The notes beneath the pieces were generated by a model that was not told where the DNA came from, did not search any database, and saw nothing but the letters and a program-made list of their open reading frames with translations. Of a stretch of DNA of 50,566 bases, positions 21,264-29,326 are shown piece by piece; within the stretch, counting starts at the first letter, position 1, and each line of letters opens with the position of its first letter. Made by a program: the position numbers and the translations under genes. This DNA is from CAYNND01 sp964528735 (GTDB lineage: Bacteria > Patescibacteriota > Minisyncoccia > Phycocordibacterales > UBA2100): assembly GCA_964528735.1 (NCBI GenBank), contig CAZGUV010000006.1, forward strand, positions 1-50,566. The letters are read 5' to 3'.

Positions 21264-22502
21264 TTACTCGTCTTGCTCGACCTGCATGTATACAATTTCC
21301 TGCGAGTCATCGGTATACCTCACGAGCATCGCTATCGAGTCACCATCTTGAGCGACTGCAACTACCTTTTGACCTCTGAGTCCTACATGTCCCTGATACC
21401 ACACATACTGCGGATTCCCATCCATGTCTTCGATGACAATGAGCGGATAGGTACCATCTATAACGACGACTTTCGCAAAGATATTTTGTCCGTAGAGTGA
21501 CTCAAGGAGCTTCGTACTATTGAACCACAGGACATCTTGGAGCACCGTGCGCTTCGTCTTATCAAATTCCTGCGAAGTCTTACTCGTGACGTAGAGAATA
21601 TTTCCTTTTGGAGTTTCGTATGCAAAACGTATCTCATCGTACCCGACGCCATACGCCTTGTTTCCATGAAAGAGCATCGCTCCACGCGGTGTCATCGCGG
21701 TATATGTCAATTTTTTTGCGTGTTGTAAAAAGCCGGTGATGTACGCATGCCAGCGACTCACCACTTCTCCACCCCACACGACCGCCCATCCCGCATCTGG
21801 CTTGTGTATCGAGTACGCAAGCTTTCCTCCTTGTATCGCAGCTTCGATGATGGCACCCTCAATACCCGGAGCACTCGCGATTTTTGTCGGACCGACCATG
21901 AGACGAGTCTCGAATGGTGTGGTGAACGTAGGGATGTAGACTATCGAGCTTTTATATTTAAACGCATCGAGAATAGTGCCGTGCTGATTTCCGAGTGAGG
22001 TACGTTTGCCATTTACATACACGTACTTTCCAAATGAAATGAGCTCATTGCCCGACAATGAGCTCCGACTGCACACGTCCTCAGGAAATTCGTACGAAAT
22101 ATCTCCCATGTGCGCGACCGATTTGACTGGTGTACCGTCATCTATAATCTCGCAGTACGCGAGTGTTGAGGTAATCTGCCCGAGCTGTTCGATGCGGTAC
22201 GGACTCTCAACAACTACTTCTCCGTTGTAGACTAATTCATACGCATTGCCCCGTTGTCGTACATACGCAAGTCGCTTATCTGCGGTCCAAAACGTACCAA
22301 TGTCGCCGAGTATCACTGCAGTTGCATCGTCTGGTGTACTTATCGTGACATCATCGACGGTGCGCTCTTGGAGGACTACCGGTACGCCACCTACATCGGT
22401 CACCACAAAATCTGCATGACGTATCGACGCTTGCTGTGCGCAAGCATACTGCGCATACAGAGCACAAAAGATTCCACCGATGCCAGCAAGAGTTTTATTC
22501 AT
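21264..22502 (-). CDS. Secreted protein, probable beta-propeller, unknown
   Basis: 412 residues. A signal peptide MNKTLAGIGGIFCALYAQYA ends near ACAQQA. The rest consists of repeated beta-strand blocks (DKRLAYVRQRGNAYELVYNG, GKLAYSIHKPDAGWAVVWGG, YETPKGNILYVTSKTSQEFD, QDGDSIAMLVRYTDDSQEIV), compatible with a propeller with degenerate WD/YVTN-like repeats. Two cysteines may form a disulfide. The start overlaps the stop of the L,D-transpeptidase/carboxypeptidase gene by 8 nt, so they are translationally coupled; this suggests a wall-associated role. No catalytic motif seen. Confidence 0.7.
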   Translation of the reverse strand: MNKTLAGIGGIFCALYAQYACAQQASIRHADFVVTDVGGVPVVLQERTVDDVTISTPDDATAVILGDIGTFWTADKRLAYVRQRGNAYELVYNGEVVVESPYRIEQLGQITSTLAYCEIIDDGTPVKSVAHMGDISYEFPEDVCSRSSLSGNELISFGKYVYVNGKRTSLGNQHGTILDAFKYKSSIVYIPTFTTPFETRLMVGPTKIASAPGIEGAIIEAAIQGGKLAYSIHKPDAGWAVVWGGEVVSRWHAYITGFLQHAKKLTYTAMTPRGAMLFHGNKAYGVGYDEIRFAYETPKGNILYVTSKTSQEFDKTKRTVLQDVLWFNSTKLLESLYGQNIFAKVVVIDGTYPLIVIEDMDGNPQYVWYQGHVGLRGQKVVAVAQDGDSIAMLVRYTDDSQEIVYMQVEQDE

Positions 22503-24009
22503 ACGACTCAGTGATAAAACGTGATAGCGCTTCAATATCTTTTGTATCATCGGCACTCTGGAAGAGTGAGACCGAGATAGTGCGCTTTTCTCCTCCTACC
22601 GTCACCTCGACGAGATACATGCCGTTTGTTTTTTCATCTACTTTGCTTCGGATGGCTCGCGTACTTTCATCCACTGGAGCGCCGGTGTCTTCCTCATCGA
22701 CAAACTTGCTCGTCCCGTATGCTGATGTGCGCACCTTTCCTGAAGCGATATTCAGTACAAAACTCCGATTGCCCTCGATGTAGAGCATGAGCTGGTACAG
22801 ATCAGCGGGCGTCGTTACATTTTCACCACTCGTCCCCAGTGCATCGACAAAATGTGTCGAACGCATACCGAGTGACTGCGCTTTTTTGTTCATTATTGAA
22901 ACAAATCGTTCATGCCCGAGCATCGACGAGAGGACCATCGCTGCTTCGTTTGAGGACTCACGCAAGAGTGGAAAGAGCAGGTCATAAATACGAACTTTCG
23001 AGCCCGCCTCAAGACGCGGTCGTTCGGTCTCGACAAGAGCACTCTGCGGGACCGTGACTGTTGCATCGAGATTTATGTACTCTGCTGCAACGAGTGCGGT
23101 CATAACTTTCGTCAGTGATTGCGCTGAAATTTTCTCATCGCGGTTACGCTCCGCAAACACGAAGCCTGTCGAGAGGTCAGTCACAAGAAAAGCGCTCGCA
23201 TCTATCTGAGGTTGTGCGCGTGAGAATGATTTTTGCTCATGCGTCTTTTCTCGCTCAAAGACGATAACGGGCATGCCGAGCTCAGTGAGTTCGTAGACTT
23301 GTTGTGCGTACTCATCCTCAAGCCGAATACATCCTCCAGAATACGCGGTCGACACTCGCTCGCCATTTGCATGGTAGGGCCACCCATGGATATAAAAGTT
23401 TCCTTGAAAACGTAAGCTCCACGGCTGATAGACTCCGCTGATACCCGAACGGTGCTTTTCGTTTTTGTATTCGATTGCATAGATTCCTGCTGGTGTCTCC
23501 CACCACGAACCTGGACGTCCTTTGGTTGCAATCGGTACTTCGAGCACTTGCTCCCCTTCTTTGAAGACCTGGAGGAGCATCGTCTCAAGGTTTGCACTCA
23601 CGAAACTCGCCTTTTGCTGGATGAGGTCACGTTTTACTCCAAGAAAATATTGCGTGTCGGCAAACGCAGGATCAGAACCATACGAAAAAGTGCGCGGTTC
23701 GCGTGGATTACTCTCTGAGACATAGAGCGGGTAGATGGTCGGCGGTTCTTCTGCGGTGGCAAGAATGCTCGCGACCGAAAAAAGCGCGATACCGATAATG
23801 ATGATGGGAAATACTACCTGACGAATGCGCGCCAAAAATAAAAGCACTCCTCTGCGAAAACCTTTTGGCTCTGATGCGTAAATATAAGCGCGCTGAATCG
23901 CATGCACGGAAAATCCATCCTTCACCAAATCACCGACGATTGTTTCATACGACGCACCACTTTCATGGAGGCGCGCTATGAGTCGAGACAGTGAATCGGT
24001 GGTGCTCAT
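22495..24009 (-). CDS. Fusion of L,D-transpeptidase (YkuD) and D-Ala-D-Ala carboxypeptidase (S11)
   Basis: 504 residues. A cytoplasmic N-terminus (1-50) and one membrane helix (about 63-86, VVFPIIIIGIALFSVASIL) precede a YkuD domain (about 130-260). Its active site reads NFYIHGWPYHANG and then YSGGCIRLEDEYA (HxG...SxGCxR, catalytic Cys). A second domain (about 275-500) has peptidase S11/PBP motifs: SAQSLTKVMTALVAAE (SxxK), RESSNEAAM (SxN) and SGKVRTSAYGTSK in place of the usual KTG, so the third motif is altered. One polypeptide thus carries 3-3 cross-linking and D-Ala trimming activities. TACAAT ends 6 nt before the ATG at 24009; a GTG two codons earlier is less likely. Confidence 0.88.
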   Translation of the reverse strand: MSTTDSLSRLIARLHESGASYETIVGDLVKDGFSVHAIQRAYIYASEPKGFRRGVLLFLARIRQVVFPIIIIGIALFSVASILATAEEPPTIYPLYVSESNPREPRTFSYGSDPAFADTQYFLGVKRDLIQQKASFVSANLETMLLQVFKEGEQVLEVPIATKGRPGSWWETPAGIYAIEYKNEKHRSGISGVYQPWSLRFQGNFYIHGWPYHANGERVSTAYSGGCIRLEDEYAQQVYELTELGMPVIVFEREKTHEQKSFSRAQPQIDASAFLVTDLSTGFVFAERNRDEKISAQSLTKVMTALVAAEYINLDATVTVPQSALVETERPRLEAGSKVRIYDLLFPLLRESSNEAAMVLSSMLGHERFVSIMNKKAQSLGMRSTHFVDALGTSGENVTTPADLYQLMLYIEGNRSFVLNIASGKVRTSAYGTSKFVDEEDTGAPVDESTRAIRSKVDEKTNGMYLVEVTVGGEKRTISVSLFQSADDTKDIEALSRFITESYE

Positions 24010-24047
24010 GGGCACATTGTATCGCGCTTTTTGAACACTCTTGCGGA

Positions 24048-24881
24048 CTATTCCCCGATATAGGTAAAGCGTGGTATTTTCGTTCCTCCGACGTTGACGT
24101 GTTCACTAAACATCGAGAGCGGACGCACCCACGTACTCTCACCGTTTGAATACACAGCCATGTATTCGAGTGTCTCACTATGACGTGCGATGTCAGTGAC
24201 ACGATATTCATGCCCTTTGTAGTGCTTGTACCTTCCGAGTGGAATGTGTGTCTCTGCTCCATGCACGCGCGCATATATTCGTATCGGTGATGCATCTGCA
24301 GCGAGTCGAAGCGGCGCGATGATTGTCTCAAAGGCGCCAACACCGATGAGCTGTTCAGTCATGTATGCATTTTCGACGATATATATCCCTGCGCTCAAAA
24401 GTATCTTGTGCTGCGGGAAAGGCGCCACATCAGGGGTCGGCGTATCGAGTATCAATACTGAAATCTGCTTTTCGACGAGATAGCGCGCTCCGTCTTCCGT
24501 CAGGAGCGGCATCGTCTCAAAATCATATTCGGTGCCTGTCTTGAAGTGTGCACTCCATCCTGAAGCTATGACGACACTCATGCGAGACTCAATGGATGCG
24601 TGCATAAATAATTCCCTATCGAGTACTCGTGCGGTGCGTGCATCGATGACGACACCTCGTGTATGAGTCAGCTCAAGTGGAAATGCATCGATGAGTGATG
24701 CGCCCTCAAGCATGTGCGCAGGCGCGTCGATGTGTGTACCCACATGCATGCCAGTGGTAAGTGTGTGATCTGCGCATCCATCGTGCGCCACGGTAAGCGT
24801 CGGCGTGAGCGACGCGAGCGGATCACCAGGAAAGACTGGCATCGTGCCTGAAAAGGGCGCCGTGAGATCGATGTAGTGCAT
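24048..24881 (-). CDS. Fusion of cyclase-family (kynurenine formamidase-like) domain and DUF1653
   Basis: 277 residues. Residues 1-205 form a cyclase-family hydrolase: IDLTAPFSGTMPVFPGDP, then the metal-binding motif TGMHVGTHIDAPAHMLEG (HxGTHxDxPxH), SGWSAHFKTG and the closing GVGAFETIIAPLRL. Residues 215-277 are a DUF1653-type module (LGRYKHYKGHEYRVTDIARH, WVRPLSMF, KIPRFTYIGE). Cyclase-family enzymes hydrolyse amides of the formylkynurenine type; DUF1653 has no known activity. I am not aware of this fusion being described, but cannot check. It lies 11 nt after the SDR gene, so they are cotranscribed. Confidence 0.85.
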   Translation of the reverse strand: MHYIDLTAPFSGTMPVFPGDPLASLTPTLTVAHDGCADHTLTTGMHVGTHIDAPAHMLEGASLIDAFPLELTHTRGVVIDARTARVLDRELFMHASIESRMSVVIASGWSAHFKTGTEYDFETMPLLTEDGARYLVEKQISVLILDTPTPDVAPFPQHKILLSAGIYIVENAYMTEQLIGVGAFETIIAPLRLAADASPIRIYARVHGAETHIPLGRYKHYKGHEYRVTDIARHSETLEYMAVYSNGESTWVRPLSMFSEHVNVGGTKIPRFTYIGE

Positions 24882-24892
24882 GATCGAGCGTC

Positions 24893-25570
24893 TTAGTACT
24901 CCGTCGAACGGATGATGGTATCGGTGATGAGTACTGAGTCGGGCGCTTGAATAATATCAGCGAGTGATGATGCGACCGTTTCCACCTTGAGGGCTTTGCT
25001 CATGTCGCGCGGATTTCCTGCTTTTTCAAAGAGCGCGGTCTGAAATGCGCCCGGAAAGAAACCAGCGACGCGAATGTGCAGTGGCGCGAGCTCAAGCTCA
25101 AGAGATTTTGTAAAACCAGTGATTGCCCACTTCGAAGTGTTGTAGATAGTGCGTTCTGCTTTTGCAGTAAGCCCAGCGTGCGAGATGACATTGACGATGA
25201 GCGTACCTGCGGTCATAAGTGGGAGAAATGCCTGTGTACTGTAAATCACGCCGAGTGTATTTACTTGTATCACTTCTTCAATCTGTTCGACATCATTATC
25301 AAGGAGTCTCCCTTGAATCCACACGCCCGCGTTGTTCACGAGTCTGTCCACTCGATGAAATCGTTCTTTAATCTCCTCAGCAGCGCGCTTGAGCGAATGT
25401 GCGTCGCGCACATCAGCGACAACGTATGTACACCCGATTGATTCAGCAACATGACGCGCCTTGTCAGCATTTTTCCCTAGAATAACGACGTTGTACTGAG
25501 ACGCGAGGTGCTTTGCGAGTGTTGCCCCGAGCCCATCTGTCCCACCGGTAATAACGACTACTTTTCTCAT
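24893..25570 (-). CDS. Short-chain dehydrogenase/reductase
   Basis: 225 residues. Rossmann start VVVITGGTDGLGATLAKHLA (TGxxxGxG), VVADVRDAHS (NAD(P) contact), VDRLVNNAGVWIQG (NNAG), VISHAGLT (catalytic Ser region) and the catalytic YNTSKWAITGFTKSL (YxxxK). The substrate cannot be inferred. The product ends GxFPGAFQTALFEKAG, the usual C-terminal lid. TAGAAT ends 6 nt before the ATG. It is the first gene of a two-gene unit with the cyclase-DUF1653 fusion, which may act on a related carbonyl or amide substrate. Confidence 0.92.
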   Translation of the reverse strand: MRKVVVITGGTDGLGATLAKHLASQYNVVILGKNADKARHVAESIGCTYVVADVRDAHSLKRAAEEIKERFHRVDRLVNNAGVWIQGRLLDNDVEQIEEVIQVNTLGVIYSTQAFLPLMTAGTLIVNVISHAGLTAKAERTIYNTSKWAITGFTKSLELELAPLHIRVAGFFPGAFQTALFEKAGNPRDMSKALKVETVASSLADIIQAPDSVLITDTIIRSTEY

Positions 25571-25595
25571 CTATTTATTCTACCACGCGCAGGTA

Positions 25596-25964
25596 CTATG
25601 CGTTTCTGAGGAATTGCAGAACGAACGGCGTGGCTTGAATAAGGGCGAGGAGCGCAAATGCAGTGGGTACGGCGACTCGCATAAATTGTGGACGGAGTGA
25701 GTCGCCGAAGATGAGTCTGAGGTAGTGATTTATGTACGCGCTGTCGTAGGAAATAGTTGGGTCTACTTTTTTTCGAAACCAAAACTCCCACCGGCTGAGA
25801 AAACAATTACCGAGTACAATCTGCAAAAACAATCCTCCAAATAAAAGCACAATGTGGAGCGAAAAGAGCGCTGGTATCGCCCACCCAAAAGCGATGATGA
25901 GTATCGAGAGTGCGTGGAGTACAAAAATAGACTCTGCGATGATGCGGTAGACGATTCGCTCCAT
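25596..25964 (-). CDS. DUF2784-like membrane protein
   Basis: 122 residues with three to four hydrophobic helices (about 8-28, 34-55, 95-113). Between helices is LGNCFLSRWEFWFRKKVDPT and SYDSAYINHYLRLIFG, which resembles the conserved Cys-Leu-(S/T)-x-x-E and HYL motifs of DUF2784 inner-membrane proteins. Function unknown. The start overlaps no gene but lies within 2 nt of the upstream stop (25967), so it is cotranscribed with the DUF1554 gene. Confidence 0.72.
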   Translation of the reverse strand: MERIVYRIIAESIFVLHALSILIIAFGWAIPALFSLHIVLLFGGLFLQIVLGNCFLSRWEFWFRKKVDPTISYDSAYINHYLRLIFGDSLRPQFMRVAVPTAFALLALIQATPFVLQFLRNA

Positions 25965-25966
25965 GA

Positions 25967-26656
25967 TTACTCAGTGCGTGCGAAGCAGTAGAAGAGTCCT
26001 GCGCCTCCAGTCGACTTGAGATTATCAGGTGAGCACCCTCGTGAACCATGCGCTGAGTTCCATGATTTCATCGGTGCTGATTCGTCACGTCCGACGCGGT
26101 CATGGTGCCCGACCAGTGCCGAACCTGTATCTGATGAGGTCCATCCATTGCATGTTGTATCTTCTGCGCCTTCTGAAAGGCGTCCGTCAGATGTAGAGCC
26201 AGTCAAGATATCGTGCATGTTGGTCGTATCGCCACGACCGAGGACCACTTCTCCTTTTTCGTTGAGTGCGGTTTCTTTGGTGAGATTATTGATACCGTGC
26301 AAATTCTCGACTGACTGTGCGATGAGTACTCCACGCGCGTTGTACCAAGGACCTGAACCGATACGGTCACGTGCATGTACTGCAGGACTTGTCTCAGTCG
26401 CAGGAGCACTCAAGTACGCTGACCAAGTGCCTGACGCGCCGACTGATTGCGCGAGTGATGTACAGTACGCATCTGCGCCCGCAAGTCCGCCGAGGTCACC
26501 GCTCTTACCTGGATTTGCACTAGTGACAAAAAATGACATGGGCGCTCCTGAGACCCCGCCCACACTCGGTGAGGCAGGCTTCATCATATATGTGTAGACG
26601 AGTGCGCCGACACAAAGACCGAAGGTGATACTGAAAATAAGTGCTCGCGTGTTCAT
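25967..26656 (-). CDS. Secreted DUF1554 (C-type-lectin-like) protein
   Basis: 229 residues. A signal/anchor helix (about 5-25) and a short linker lead to a domain with the DUF1554 pattern: FFVTSANPGKSGDLGGLAGA, DAYCTSLAQSVGASGTWSAY, ARDRIGSGPWYNARGVLIAQ, TTCNGWTSSDTGSA and GLFYCFARTE. Four cysteines probably form two disulfides. Related domains occur in Leptospira and Myxococcus secreted proteins and adopt lectin- or endostatin-like folds. It likely binds a surface glycan or protein. The start overlaps the upstream membrane-protein gene by 4 nt (ATGA). Confidence 0.78.
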   Translation of the reverse strand: MNTRALIFSITFGLCVGALVYTYMMKPASPSVGGVSGAPMSFFVTSANPGKSGDLGGLAGADAYCTSLAQSVGASGTWSAYLSAPATETSPAVHARDRIGSGPWYNARGVLIAQSVENLHGINNLTKETALNEKGEVVLGRGDTTNMHDILTGSTSDGRLSEGAEDTTCNGWTSSDTGSALVGHHDRVGRDESAPMKSWNSAHGSRGCSPDNLKSTGGAGLFYCFARTE

Positions 26657-27072
26657 AGTGATGGTGATGAAGCACGCGCAAGTCTGTGACCTACGTACGT
26701 GCCGATAATAAATACTGGTAAACCGATTACATTAAACCACAGTGGATGTTCGAGCATGAGATGGTTTGCGATTCCCATGAGTGTGAGGAGTACGCCGACG
26801 AAAGCACTTCGACGGTAGACATGCTCGTGTGAGAAAAAGGTCGTGATATATCCGGCGATGACTGACCCACAGACCCATCCACACCATACGAGTACAAAGA
26901 TATGGGGAGCGTACGCAGCAGTAAACTCTCTGAGCTGATCAATATTTGCGAGGTCCATCGTGTCAGGAAATGGAAAAAGGAGTGAGTTCGTATACTCAAA
27001 AATCATCATAGTGACAAATGCGCCGAGAAATCCACCGATAACGGGTAACACTGTTCGCTGTACCGTTTCCAT
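26653..27072 (-). CDS. Four-helix membrane protein, unknown
   Basis: 139 residues, four hydrophobic helices (about 8-30, 53-75, 88-106, 110-130), short loops and a basic C-terminus. FEYTNSLLFPFPDTMDLANI forms an extracytoplasmic loop. No recognised motif. TATACT ends 6 nt before the ATG, making it the first gene of the unit 27072 to 25596 (membrane protein, DUF1554, DUF2784), whose junctions overlap or nearly touch. The unit may encode a membrane-surface complex. Confidence 0.68.
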   Translation of the reverse strand: METVQRTVLPVIGGFLGAFVTMMIFEYTNSLLFPFPDTMDLANIDQLREFTAAYAPHIFVLVWCGWVCGSVIAGYITTFFSHEHVYRRSAFVGVLLTLMGIANHLMLEHPLWFNVIGLPVFIIGTYVGHRLARASSPSL

Positions 27073-27113
27073 AGAGCTAGTATACCACCCCTATCACCTC
27101 GGCATAGGGGTCT

Positions 27114-27518
27114 CTACTTCCCCTGTCCTCGAGGGAAAATGTAGAAATGACACGCGAGATAGCCGACGAGGGCGACTCCGACACCTATCATCGTGCGTGC
27201 AACCTCAGGGATGAGTGGAGTGTGTTCGAGCAGATATGAGATACCGTAGCCCACCATGATTGCCTGTACGAAAACAAGCACTGCGTAGAGCACCGTCGCA
27301 CGAGAGTGGATAGAGGTATGGTCCTTGAACACCCACAGATGGAGGAGAAAGTACGAAATGACTGACTGCACCATAAACGATGCGATACCAACATAAAACG
27401 ATGAGAACGCGAGGATGATGCCGAGACGCACTGTCGCAAGGTCCGCCAAAAACGTACCGCCGTTTACAATGCAAAACTTCGTAAATTGCGTGAGGTGTCG
27501 CTTGTGTGCCTGATGCAT
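27114..27518 (-). CDS. GtrA-family membrane protein
   Basis: 134 residues with four membrane helices and the GtrA-type opening LTQFTKFCIVNGGTFLADLA, then ISYFLLHLWVFKD and an ending YLACHFYIFPRGQGK (aromatic-rich, F/Y-x-F). GtrA proteins help translocate lipid-linked sugars, often undecaprenyl-phosphate glucose, across the membrane. No glycosyltransferase partner is adjacent. A TACTAT hexamer is 10 nt before the ATG, slightly farther than in the strict leaderless genes. Confidence 0.85.
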   Translation of the reverse strand: MHQAHKRHLTQFTKFCIVNGGTFLADLATVRLGIILAFSSFYVGIASFMVQSVISYFLLHLWVFKDHTSIHSRATVLYAVLVFVQAIMVGYGISYLLEHTPLIPEVARTMIGVGVALVGYLACHFYIFPRGQGK

Positions 27519-27554
27519 ACGTCTACAAATAGTACCATCATTTTTGCGGGTACT

Positions 27555-27582
27555 AAAAAACCCGCCTTTCGGCGGGGTTTTT
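27555..27582 (-). terminator. Terminator of the DUF5679 gene
   Basis: CCCGCC (27561-27566), loop TTTC, GGCGGG (27571-27576), with A6 and T5 flanks. It sits 3 nt past the DUF5679 stop on the minus strand and insulates the GtrA gene. Confidence 0.9.
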
Positions 27583-27584
27583 GA

Positions 27585-27743
27585 TTACAAATCTTTTTTG
27601 CCGAGAATCTTGTACATTCCGGTACCGCACTTACTGCATGTTCCCTTCATAGCGAAGCGACCAGGCTTCATCTCTACCTTTGACGTATCTTTCATGACTG
27701 ACTTTGCCTTGCACTTAACGCAGTATCCTTCAACTTTATCCAT
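27585..27743 (-). CDS. Small zinc-ribbon protein (DUF5679-like)
   Basis: 52 residues beginning MDKVEGYCVKCKAKSVMKDT; the second pair of cysteines is in GTCSKCGTGMYKILGKK. Two CxxC knuckles about 25 residues apart, a basic surface and a Lys-rich tail match the DUF5679 small zinc-ribbon proteins widespread in CPR and Thermotoga-like genomes. Its role is unknown; nucleic acid or ribosome association is a guess from charge and size. The leader carries GTTAACAAAC shortly before the ATG, also seen before groES. Strong terminator immediately after. Confidence 0.85.
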   Translation of the reverse strand: MDKVEGYCVKCKAKSVMKDTSKVEMKPGRFAMKGTCSKCGTGMYKILGKKDL

Positions 27744-27861
27744 GATTGTTTGTTAACTTGTATACCAAAAGCATACCCCAACCAGAGGAAAAAGCCATAG
27801 CATACGCTCAGGGCGTGGATAGCAAGGCTCTGACGCTATACTTTTGCCATAAGTCGCAAAT

Positions 27862-28362
27862 CTATTCTAGCGACTGCTTGAGTTGCTCTGCGAGTGCCCT
27901 GAGTGCCTCAGGCCGTGCGAGCGGTCCGCCAGCAGAAGAAATCCATCCTTCATACTTTTGAAACCAGTGCTCTTGCCCCGACGGCATCTGCTTCCACTCC
28001 CCTCGCTTCATGTGCTCGGTGCCATGCATCGGTACAAGTTTTATATGCGCATGGTCTATCCCCGTGCCTTCCATGATAAGTCCGACGCGTCCGACATCGG
28101 CGAAGTGCTTTTCAAGAACGCCCGCCACTTTTTTCGCCGAGAGTACAAACCGGCTCAGCACATCATCAGGCATCTTCAACACATCACTCCCAAAGTGCGC
28201 TTTTGGTATGACGCACGTAAAGCCTTCGGTGTTTGGGTCGATAGAGAGAAATGCCATAAACTCGCTGTCCTCCCAAAAATTCCCTGCAGTCTCAAGTCGC
28301 CCTGCCGCTATTTCGCAGAAGACGCATTTGTTATCAGGTGTGCGGGGTTGGTAGGTGGGCAT
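27862..28362 (-). CDS. HIT-family hydrolase-like protein
   Basis: 166 residues. N-terminal CVFCEIAAGRLETAGNFWED is the zinc/opening motif of bacterial HIT proteins; FLSIDPNTEGFTCVIPKAHF follows. The histidine triad is DHAHIKLVPMHG: HxH is kept but the third position of HxHxH is Lys, as in some short variants, so activity is uncertain. A longer C-terminal tail (WKQMPSGQEHWFQKYEGW, then a Leu/Ala-rich helix) is present. HIT proteins hydrolyse or transfer nucleotides. It lies upstream of the DUF5679 gene, 118 nt apart. Confidence 0.82.
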   Translation of the reverse strand: MPTYQPRTPDNKCVFCEIAAGRLETAGNFWEDSEFMAFLSIDPNTEGFTCVIPKAHFGSDVLKMPDDVLSRFVLSAKKVAGVLEKHFADVGRVGLIMEGTGIDHAHIKLVPMHGTEHMKRGEWKQMPSGQEHWFQKYEGWISSAGGPLARPEALRALAEQLKQSLE

Positions 28363-28367
28363 ATTAT

Positions 28368-28979
28368 TTATATCTTACTCTCAGGTAGACTGTAGTAATG
28401 TAAATTGATTTCAAACAGTAACTTTTCAATAGCCTGTACCAGCGAGCTGAAGTTGCCCAGCTCAGCACGTAAGTCACTTATCGTAAAACGTTCAATATCA
28501 CTTTTGGTTGAAACCATTGATTCAAAGTTCTGAATTACTTCAGCGCTTACTTGCATGTGATTCAAATTACAAAAATCTGTAAATTTTTTTATCATCACAT
28601 CAATTTCAACCCGCGAAAAAGGTATATTCATATAGTCAGTATCAAGATGGCATATGAACTTGTCTCGATTTAAAGATATTTTTTGACAAATTGGGTCACT
28701 TAAAAACCCTTTAATCTGCGTTTCAAAGTCATTCTTTTTTGTTGTACTCGGCAACAAATCTACAAACTGCTTTAGACCACTCCTATCTGCTCTCGAAAGA
28801 CCTAGTAATTTTGAAATATCGACAAGTATAAAATACAAATATGCTGTTTCGAGCCAGACGAAATATTTTAATGCAGGATTTTTAGGCAATTTTTCAAACT
28901 CTTCTAATGAAACTTTTATTCTGCTGCAAAGCTGAGATAAAATCCCAAATGTTGCATAGAACTCTGTTGTCATCTTCAT
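28368..28979 (-). CDS. Low-GC HEPN-like (AbiU2-type) protein
   Basis: 203 residues, all helical, soluble. The segment SLNRDKFICHLDTDYM has R-DKFIC-H, an R-x5-H motif with following Asp, as in HEPN-type AbiU2 proteins; the N-terminal part FVWLETAYLYFILVDISKLL fits the first HEPN helices. HEPN proteins of this kind are ribonuclease toxins or phage-abortive-infection factors. Base use (many AAA, ATT, TTT codons) differs sharply from the genes on either side, as for the ATPase at 11437, suggesting transfer. No antitoxin or partner is adjacent. Family call by motif only. Confidence 0.6.
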   Translation of the reverse strand: MKMTTEFYATFGILSQLCSRIKVSLEEFEKLPKNPALKYFVWLETAYLYFILVDISKLLGLSRADRSGLKQFVDLLPSTTKKNDFETQIKGFLSDPICQKISLNRDKFICHLDTDYMNIPFSRVEIDVMIKKFTDFCNLNHMQVSAEVIQNFESMVSTKSDIERFTISDLRAELGNFSSLVQAIEKLLFEINLHYYSLPESKI

Positions 28980-29019
28980 TGCTGTTTTAACTATTTCGAT
29001 TCAACACACAACTACAAAC

Positions 29020-29274
29020 CTACTTCCCTGTTCGCTCTGATTCTTCTTTTTCTGACGGAGTGATGAAGCGCTTCTGACCACTGCGAGTCTGCGCGTTTTG
29101 GAATGCGTTACCTGAACATGCGTAGAGTTGCTCCTCATCGCCGTATGAGTACAAGACTACACCCGTGGTGAGGTCTCCCTCGACTTCACTGCGCAATACT
29201 TCGCGGATGCGAATGCGTGGAGTATTTTGGGTGGTAAAACTGCGAACGTAGAATGTGTCTCCTTTTGCAACCAT
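29020..29274 (-). CDS. Small unknown protein
   Basis: 84 residues beginning MVAKGDTFYVRSFTTQNTPR. Beta-strand-rich (IRIREVLRSEVEGDLTTGVV, LYSYGDEEQLYAC) with a charged tail (TPSEKEESERTGK). One cysteine in LYACSGNAF. No signal or membrane segment. I do not recognise the family. It lies between the low-GC HEPN-like gene and the DUF4105 gene and has its own AT-rich upstream (TACAAT then TAACTT near 29281-29295), so probably its own promoter. Confidence 0.6.
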   Translation of the reverse strand: MVAKGDTFYVRSFTTQNTPRIRIREVLRSEVEGDLTTGVVLYSYGDEEQLYACSGNAFQNAQTRSGQKRFITPSEKEESERTGK

Positions 29275-29326
29275 AGGTGTAAGTTACTATTGTAATAGCT
29301 CCAGTATATACCCTACTTTGGGTCTG

